A stretch of DNA of 5,259 nt from Geothrix sp. GTDB lineage: Bacteria; Acidobacteriota; Holophagae; Holophagales; Holophagaceae. Position 1 is the stretch's first letter. Every line of letters starts with the position of its first letter. Under the pieces are notes generated by a model. That model was not told where the DNA came from and ran no database searches. It saw only the letters and a program-made list of their open reading frames with translations. The position numbers were made by a program, and so were the translations under genes. Shown piece after piece: positions 1 to 3,389 of this stretch. Where the stretch lies: contig JAMPXL010000112.1 in NCBI GenBank assembly GCA_023701165.1, forward strand, positions 1 to 5,259, read 5' to 3'.

Positions 1-68
1 AGCGACCCGGAACGGGCGGCACCCGGGGTTGTCCACAGACCGCCGCAGATCAATAAGTGACGGCCGGG

Positions 69-98
69 TCCATAAAACGGTCATCAGGGTCTTATGGA
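69..98. promoter_or_regulatory. Inverted repeat overlapping the bioB start region (candidate operator or hairpin)
   Basis: The left arm TCCATAAAAC (69-78) and the right arm GTCTTATGGA (89-98) are reverse complements at 9 of 10 positions, separated by 10 nt. The right arm contains the first possible bioB start (ATG at 94). A -10-like hexamer TAGAAT (99-104) lies immediately downstream, with no convincing -35 in front of it. Biotin genes are often controlled by operators next to the promoter (BirA, BioR or BioQ types). The arms do not resemble the BirA consensus as I remember it (TTGTAAACC and its complement). TTATGGATAG at 92-101 resembles the BioR consensus TTATMKATAA at 8 of 10 positions, also from memory. 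If TAGAAT is a true -10, transcription would begin near 111 and translation would have to begin at ATG 124. The symmetry is seen directly; its function is inferred. Confidence 0.4.
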
Positions 99-1074
99 TA
101 GAATGGGCCCTTTGCGAGTCCCCATGCCCAAGTCTCCCGCCGACATCCGCGCCCTTCACGATCTGCCCGTGCCCGAGCTGCTCTACCGGGCGGCCACGGC
201 CCACCGGCAGCACTGGAATGCGGAGGAGATCCAGTTCTGCACGCTGGATTCCATCAAGACCGGCGCCTGCCCTGAGGATTGCGCCTACTGCCCCCAGAGC
301 GCCCGCTACCAGACGGACCTGAAGGTGGAGCCGCTCAAGGATGTGGAGAAGGTGCTGGCCGGAGCAGCCGAGGCCAAAGCCAGCGGCAGCACCCGCTACT
401 GCATGGGCGCCGCCTGGCGCGAGGTGAAGGACGACGCCAACTTCGACGCCGTGCTGGAGATGGTGCGGGGGGTATCGGGCATGGGCATGGAGGTCTGCGT
501 GACCCTCGGCATGCTCAACGAGGTCCAGGCGAAGCGCCTCAAGGGCGCCGGCTGCCAGGTCTACAACCACAACATCGACAGCAGCCGCGACTTCTACGAG
601 ACCATCATCCACACCCGCAAGTTCGACGAGCGCCTGGAGACCATTCAAGCGGTGCGGGCGGCGGGCCTGGAAGTCTGCTCCGGCGGCATCGTGGGCATGG
701 GGGAGACGGTGGATCAGCGCATCCACTTCCTCCAGGAGCTGACCGAGCTGGAACCCGCCCCCGAGAGCATCCCCATCAACCAGTTCGTGGCCGTGGACGG
801 CACGCCCCTGGCGGACGTGGACCCCCTGCCCCCGCTGGAGCTGGTGCGCATGATCGCCACGGCCCGCATCCTCTTCCCCAAGAGCCGCATCCGCCTCAGC
901 GCCGGCCGCACCCAGATGAGCGACGAACTCCAGGCCCTCTGCTTCTTCGCGGGCGCCAACTCCATCTTCACGGGCGAGAAGCTCCTCACCACCCCCAACC
1001 CCGGCGGCAGCCACGACCACTGGCTGCTGAACGCCCTGGGCATGCGGGTGGAGGGCGCCCCCGCCAAGGTGTAG
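94..1074 (+). CDS. bioB: Biotin synthase (radical SAM)
   Basis: BioB performs the last step of biotin synthesis in the cytoplasm, inserting sulfur into dethiobiotin by S-adenosylmethionine radical chemistry. The 326-residue protein has the radical-SAM motif CPEDCAYC (C59, C63, C66) that binds the [4Fe-4S] cluster. The ligands of the second, sulfur-donating [2Fe-2S] cluster are all present: C103 in TRYCMGAAW, C135 in EVCVTLG, C195 in EVCSGGIVG and R267 in RLSAGR. YNHNID (157-162) and LLTTPNP near the C-terminus are also family hallmarks. Length is close to E. coli BioB (346 aa), with a shorter C-terminal tail. The start is uncertain. ATG 94 has AGGG (86-89) four nt upstream and gives about 6 residues more than E. 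coli; ATG 103 and ATG 124 are in frame, and 124 would sit downstream of the TAGAAT hexamer. Its stop is 5 nt before the hemerythrin gene. No other bio gene is in the window. Family assignment is very secure. Confidence 0.97.
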   Translation: MDRMGPLRVPMPKSPADIRALHDLPVPELLYRAATAHRQHWNAEEIQFCTLDSIKTGACPEDCAYCPQSARYQTDLKVEPLKDVEKVLAGAAEAKASGSTRYCMGAAWREVKDDANFDAVLEMVRGVSGMGMEVCVTLGMLNEVQAKRLKGAGCQVYNHNIDSSRDFYETIIHTRKFDERLETIQAVRAAGLEVCSGGIVGMGETVDQRIHFLQELTELEPAPESIPINQFVAVDGTPLADVDPLPPLELVRMIATARILFPKSRIRLSAGRTQMSDELQALCFFAGANSIFTGEKLLTTPNPGGSHDHWLLNALGMRVEGAPAKV

Positions 1075-1079
1075 GCATC

Positions 1080-1742
1080 ATGCAGCTCATCGAGGACCTC
1101 CAGCGGGAACACGAGCTCATCGAGCAGGTGCTGGGCTCCCTCCGGCAGTTTGCCGAGGCCCGCCTGGACGGCCGGGGCGACCCCGCCGACGGCGCCCGCT
1201 TCATGGCCTTCTTCCGCCGCTACGCCGGCGACTTCCACCACCACAAGGAGGAGGAGATCCTCTTCAGGGCCCTGGTGGAGCGCGCCGAGCTACCCGCGGA
1301 GCGCGGCCCCATCGCCGCCCTGACCGGCGAGCACCGGCGCCTGGCGGACCTGCTGGACGCCATGGAGGGCCTGATCGGAGCGCCCCTGGCCGACGCCGCG
1401 GGCCGCCAGCGGCTTCGAGCCCTGGCCGTGGACTACAGCCGCTCGCTGTGGCGCCACATCGACGCCGAGAACTCCGTCCTGTTTCCCGAGGGCGAGGAAC
1501 GCCTGCGCCGCTTCCATGTGCGGGAGCTGCCTTCGCGCCCCATGACGGAAGCCGAGGCCGCCGCCCGCGAGGGCGGCCTGGCCCTGCTCGCGAGCTATCC
1601 GCCCCTGCACGATGCGGAGGTCCACCGGGGCGACGGCTGCGTGGCCTGTCCCTCCTTCGGGACCGCCTGCGAGGGCCTGGAATACGAATGGTGGACTGAC
1701 CTGGAGTGGGAGGATGCGGAGGAGCGCCGGGGAGGGGATTGA
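1080..1742 (+). CDS. Hemerythrin/HHE-domain protein with a cysteine-containing C-terminal extension
   Basis: A 220-residue cytoplasmic protein (no signal peptide) whose first ~140 residues fit the hemerythrin HHE cation-binding four-helix bundle. Candidate di-iron ligands are H11, an HHHKEEE stretch (H53-H55, E57-E59), H85 in GEHRRL, and H126 with E130 in WRHIDAEN. Family members bind O2, sense oxygen or iron, or repair Fe-S clusters (YtfE/RIC/ScdA). The YtfE-type N-terminal ScdA_N domain is absent. Residues ~141-220 are an extension beyond the usual domain, with C187-x2-C190-x6-C197, nearby H177 and H182, and a Trp/acid-rich tail (EWWTDLEWED); this could bind metal. The ATG at 1080 is chosen because AAGGTG (1066-1071), inside the end of bioB, lies 8 nt upstream and the intergenic gap is only 5 nt, which suggests co-transcription and translational coupling with bioB. 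Reading-frame extension upstream of 1080 is a shadow of bioB. The fold is fairly secure; the physiological role is unknown. Confidence 0.88.
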   Translation: MQLIEDLQREHELIEQVLGSLRQFAEARLDGRGDPADGARFMAFFRRYAGDFHHHKEEEILFRALVERAELPAERGPIAALTGEHRRLADLLDAMEGLIGAPLADAAGRQRLRALAVDYSRSLWRHIDAENSVLFPEGEERLRRFHVRELPSRPMTEAEAAAREGGLALLASYPPLHDAEVHRGDGCVACPSFGTACEGLEYEWWTDLEWEDAEERRGGD

Positions 1743-1764
1743 TCGCTCCCGGGGGCAACAGGGT

Positions 1765-1770
1765 TATAGT
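1765..1770 (+). promoter_or_regulatory. Candidate -10 element for the CDGSH gene
   Basis: TATAGT matches the sigma-70 -10 consensus at 5 of 6 positions and is the only AT-rich hexamer in the 70-nt gap between the hemerythrin stop and the CDGSH start. The best upstream partner, TTGATC at 1739-1744, is 20 bp away, longer than normal. The hexamer sits inside a loop bounded by GGGGG (1751-1755) and CCCCC (1775-1779). There is no T-tract after that pairing, so it does not look like a terminator. Expression could equally come by readthrough from bioB. Confidence 0.3.
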
Positions 1771-1812
1771 GGGTCCCCCATCCAAATCAGGCACCCCGAC
1801 AGGAGGATCGCC

Positions 1813-2058
1813 ATGACGGATTCCACACCCCACGTCGCCCAGAAGGGCCCCTTCCAGGTGGAGGTCGAAGCGGGCAAGACCTATCACTGGTGCGCCTGTG
1901 GCCAGAGCAAGAAGCAGCCCTTCTGCGACGGCTCCCACAAGGGCGGTCCCTTCACGCCCATGGCCTATACCGCGGATGTCACGGGCACCAAGTGGTTCTG
2001 TGGCTGCAAGCACAGCGGCACCAAGCCCCTGTGCGACGGGGCCCACAAGAAGCTCTGA
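1813..2058 (+). CDS. Small CDGSH iron-sulfur protein with two CDGSH motifs
   Basis: An 81-residue soluble protein made almost entirely of two CDGSH zinc-finger-type motifs, each expected to hold one [2Fe-2S] cluster by three Cys and one His. Motif 1 is C27-x-C29-x8-C38-DGS-H42; motif 2 is C63-x-C65-x8-C74-DGA-H78, so all eight ligands are intact. Two motifs in one chain without a membrane anchor is the architecture of human CISD3/MiNT and many bacterial homologues, not of the membrane-anchored single-motif mitoNEET dimer. Family members carry redox-labile clusters that can be transferred to apo-proteins or act in electron transfer and iron/redox homeostasis. The start at 1813 is fixed by a perfect AGGAGG (1801-1806) six nt upstream; an in-frame extension to 1612 overlaps the hemerythrin gene and is spurious. 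It follows the bioB-hemerythrin pair on the same strand and converges with the adaptor gene, 6 nt separating the stops. Cluster type is secure; partner proteins are unknown. Confidence 0.95.
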   Translation: MTDSTPHVAQKGPFQVEVEAGKTYHWCACGQSKKQPFCDGSHKGGPFTPMAYTADVTGTKWFCGCKHSGTKPLCDGAHKKL

Positions 2059-2064
2059 GTCCCC

Positions 2065-2793
2065 TCACCTCGCCGCAGGCAGCTCCACCAGGGCCCTGAG
2101 GCCCGAGCGGATGCGGCGCTCCGGGTTCTCCACCACCACCTTCACACGGACCAGGCCCGCCCCATCGGCGCAGGGGTCCACGAGCGCGACCTCACCCTCC
2201 AGCGTGCCCGCCTCGGGCATCTGCGGCAGGGTCACGCGGGCCTTCTGCCCCGCGGCGAGCCCGGCCAGGGCCTTGGGGTCCACGGCGCACAGCACCACCA
2301 CGCGGCTCAGGTCGAGGATGCGGAACAGCGGCTGGGCTGCGGAGACCGCCTCGCCCACCTCGCGGTGGCGGGCCACCACAACCCCGGCCAGGGGGGTCAG
2401 GACCGTGCGGAGACGGACCTGCTCCGCTGCCGTCTCGTACTGCAGCCGCGCCAGATCCAGCTCGATGCGCGATTCCAGGGCCTTGGCCTCGGGAATGATC
2501 CGGCTGTCGTAGAGCCGCCTGGCGCCCTTGGCCTCGAACTCCCGGCGTTCCAGCAGGGCCTTGGCCCGCTGCATCTCCAGCTCCTCCAGCCTCCCGTAGA
2601 GCAGGGCGAGGGTCTGCCCCTCCTGGACGGCCTCCCCCTCGGCCACCTTCAGGGCCACGATGCGGCTGGAGACCGGCGCGCTCACGTCCACCTGGCGGAT
2701 GGGCTGCACCAAGCCTTCCACGGGAGTGCCCGCGGAGGCCGGGACGGCACCGGAAGCCAGGAGGGTCAGGATGAGGAGGGATCGGAAGGGCAT
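2065..2793 (-). CDS. Short HlyD/RND-type periplasmic adaptor (membrane fusion) protein
   Basis: A 242-residue exported protein. Residues 1-21 form a Sec signal peptide (hydrophobic LLILTLLASGAV, AxA cleavage site A19-S20-A21), with no lipobox cysteine. The mature part follows adaptor architecture: first half of the lipoyl domain (~33-65, including APVSSRI and VAEGEAVQEGQ), a charged coiled-coil hairpin (~67-130), second lipoyl half (~131-160, TPLAGVVVARHREVGEAV) and a beta-barrel segment (~163-240, ending RSGLRALVEL). Adaptors bridge an inner-membrane pump to an outer-membrane channel. At 242 aa it is shorter than typical RND/MacA adaptors (roughly 350-400 aa) and appears to lack most of the membrane-proximal domain. 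No pump or TolC-like gene is adjacent. It lies 44 nt downstream of the cytochrome gene on the same strand, so both may share a transcript. The start ATG at 2793 lacks a well-spaced Shine-Dalgarno (a GGAGGGG is about 17 nt upstream), but no alternative in-frame start precedes the upstream stop. Family is secure; substrate is unknown. Confidence 0.87.
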   Translation of the reverse strand: MPFRSLLILTLLASGAVPASAGTPVEGLVQPIRQVDVSAPVSSRIVALKVAEGEAVQEGQTLALLYGRLEELEMQRAKALLERREFEAKGARRLYDSRIIPEAKALESRIELDLARLQYETAAEQVRLRTVLTPLAGVVVARHREVGEAVSAAQPLFRILDLSRVVVLCAVDPKALAGLAAGQKARVTLPQMPEAGTLEGEVALVDPCADGAGLVRVKVVVENPERRIRSGLRALVELPAAR

Positions 2794-2837
2794 GGGGCGC
2801 TCACTGGAGACCCCTCCATCCTGTCATCCCCGGGCCC

Positions 2838-3185
2838 TCACTTGATCTTGAAGGTGAACTTCCCCTCGTGGCAGTCCAGGCACTTCACCACCGGGGGCTT
2901 GTGCTGGCGGTGGCAGTCTGTGCAGGGGATGGGGTCGTGCGGCGAGGCGTGGGGGTTGGGCTTGGCATCCTTCGTCAGCGCCTTCATGGCGGGATAGTCG
3001 CCATGGCAGACCATGCAGGCTTCGTCCGGCACCGCCGCCGTGGAGGGCTTCTCCTTGTGGTGGCAGTCATGGCAGTTCACCTTCGCCTTGGCATGGGGCG
3101 CCGGCAGGGGCTTGTCTTCACCCGCACGCCCCCCCGCCGCCACCAGGCCCGCCAGTCCCAGCGCCACGATCCGAAGAAGCCGCAT
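2838..3185 (-). CDS. Small periplasmic tetraheme c-type cytochrome (STC/cytochrome c3-like)
   Basis: A 115-residue exported protein with four CXXCH covalent heme-attachment motifs: CHDCH (C38, C41, H42), CMVCH (C57, C60, H61), CTDCH (C88, C91, H92) and CLDCH (C102, C105, H106). Extra histidines at 31, 43, 79, 83 and 95 could be distal ligands for bis-His hemes. Residues 1-21 are a signal peptide (MRLLR then a hydrophobic core). Heme spacing, size and the CTDCHRQHKPP segment resemble the small tetraheme cytochrome and the flavocytochrome c heme domain of Shewanella more than a classical desulfovibrio cytochrome c3. Such proteins shuttle electrons across the periplasm between quinol-linked donors and terminal or extracellular reductases. 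AAGGAGGG (minus strand, 3189-3196) just before ATG 3185 is a strong ribosome binding site and fixes the start. It is divergent from valS and may be co-transcribed with the adaptor. Heme count is certain; electron partners are not visible in the window. Confidence 0.93.
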   Translation of the reverse strand: MRLLRIVALGLAGLVAAGGRAGEDKPLPAPHAKAKVNCHDCHHKEKPSTAAVPDEACMVCHGDYPAMKALTKDAKPNPHASPHDPIPCTDCHRQHKPPVVKCLDCHEGKFTFKIK

Positions 3186-3224
3186 GTGCCCTCCTTGTTC
3201 CCCAGTCCCAGACTAATGACGACC

Positions 3225-3230
3225 ATGATA
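3225..3230 (-). promoter_or_regulatory. Candidate -10 element for the tetraheme cytochrome gene
   Basis: Read on the minus strand the hexamer is TATCAT, 5 of 6 to the -10 consensus, which would give an untranslated leader of about 30 nt before ATG 3185. No good -35 is found 16-18 bp upstream, so an activator or alternative sigma factor would be needed. Short symmetry surrounds it: TAATG (3214-3218) and CATTA (3234-3238) are inverted across the hexamer, and ATCGCA is directly repeated at 3230-3235 and 3246-3251. These could be regulator contacts but are short enough to be chance. Confidence 0.28.
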
Positions 3231-3258
3231 TCGCATTACTTCCCGATCGCACCATTCG

Positions 3259-3283
3259 GCCTTCTGGAAGGCTCGTCCTTCCA
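3259..3283 (+). promoter_or_regulatory. Two mutually exclusive small hairpins in the cytochrome-valS divergent region
   Basis: GCCTTC (3259-3264) pairs perfectly with GAAGGC (3267-3272). The overlapping TGGAAGG (3265-3271) also pairs perfectly with CCTTCCA (3277-3283), leaving a 5-nt loop CTCGT. The central GGAAGG is therefore shared and only one stem can form at a time. No T-tract follows, so neither is a standard terminator. Whether the segment is transcribed towards valS is unknown; if so it could be a switch-like leader element, and as DNA it could be an operator. Confidence 0.3.
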
Positions 3284-3291
3284 CAGGTAAA

Positions 3292-3315
3292 CTGATCCAT
3301 TGGGCTGGCTGATCC
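3292..3315. repeat. Direct repeat of heptamer CTGATCC upstream of valS
   Basis: CTGATCC occurs at 3292-3298 and again at 3309-3315, start-to-start distance 17 bp, followed by AT and TAT respectively. The second copy directly abuts TATGAA (3316-3321), a 4-of-6 match to a -10 element and the nearest such candidate upstream of valS. It could be a regulator binding pair or coincidence. Confidence 0.25.
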
Positions 3316-3334
3316 TATGAAGTCCCGTTCACCC

Positions 3335-3363
3335 GCTCCGAATCGGCAATGCCGATTTGGAGC
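3335..3363. repeat. 13-bp triloop palindrome 5' of valS
   Basis: The left arm GCTCCGAATCGGC (3335-3347) and right arm GCCGATTTGGAGC (3351-3363) pair at 12 of 13 positions with one G-T wobble (3340/3358) around a 3-nt loop AAT. The stem ends 16 nt before the valS Shine-Dalgarno, so it does not bury the ribosome site. There is no following T-run, and it lies downstream of the divergent promoters, so a terminator role is unlikely. Its apex (GAATCGGC-N3-GCCGATT) closely resembles the palindrome at 5184-5210 inside valS, which suggests a dispersed palindromic repeat family. It may also act as a 5'-leader stem of the valS mRNA. Confidence 0.6.
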
Positions 3364-3389
3364 CAGGAAAGGCCAAGACAAGGATGGCA

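Noticed and set aside
29..37. TTGTCCACA, one mismatch from a DnaA box
   Set aside because: It is a single near-match with no second box, AT-rich unwinding region or dnaA/dnaN neighbour.
1..60. Possible C-terminal tail of an upstream gene (frame 1, ending at TGA 58-60)
   Set aside because: Only 19 codons are visible, with no recognisable sequence and another frame also open, so it cannot be supported. A leftward gene starting at minus-strand ATG 84 is open to the edge but has no ribosome site.
279..1079. N-terminal extension of the hemerythrin gene across bioB
   Set aside because: The extension overlaps bioB out of frame and is low complexity. The ATG at 1080 has its own Shine-Dalgarno and begins exactly at the domain.
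1560..1577. 7-bp stem with GCGA tetraloop inside the hemerythrin gene (arms GCCGCCC and GGGCGGC)
   Set aside because: It is short, entirely G/C and in Ala/Gly-rich coding sequence, so chance pairing is likely. It also does not share the triloop pattern of the valS palindromes.
1264..2046. Minus-strand open frame of about 260 codons opposite the hemerythrin and CDGSH genes
   Set aside because: It overlaps two well-supported genes in antisense. Its product is Arg/Pro/Gly-rich low complexity.
3186..3389. T-box riboswitch leader for valS
   Set aside because: The leader is short and lacks the T-box antiterminator consensus and a terminator with a T-tract.
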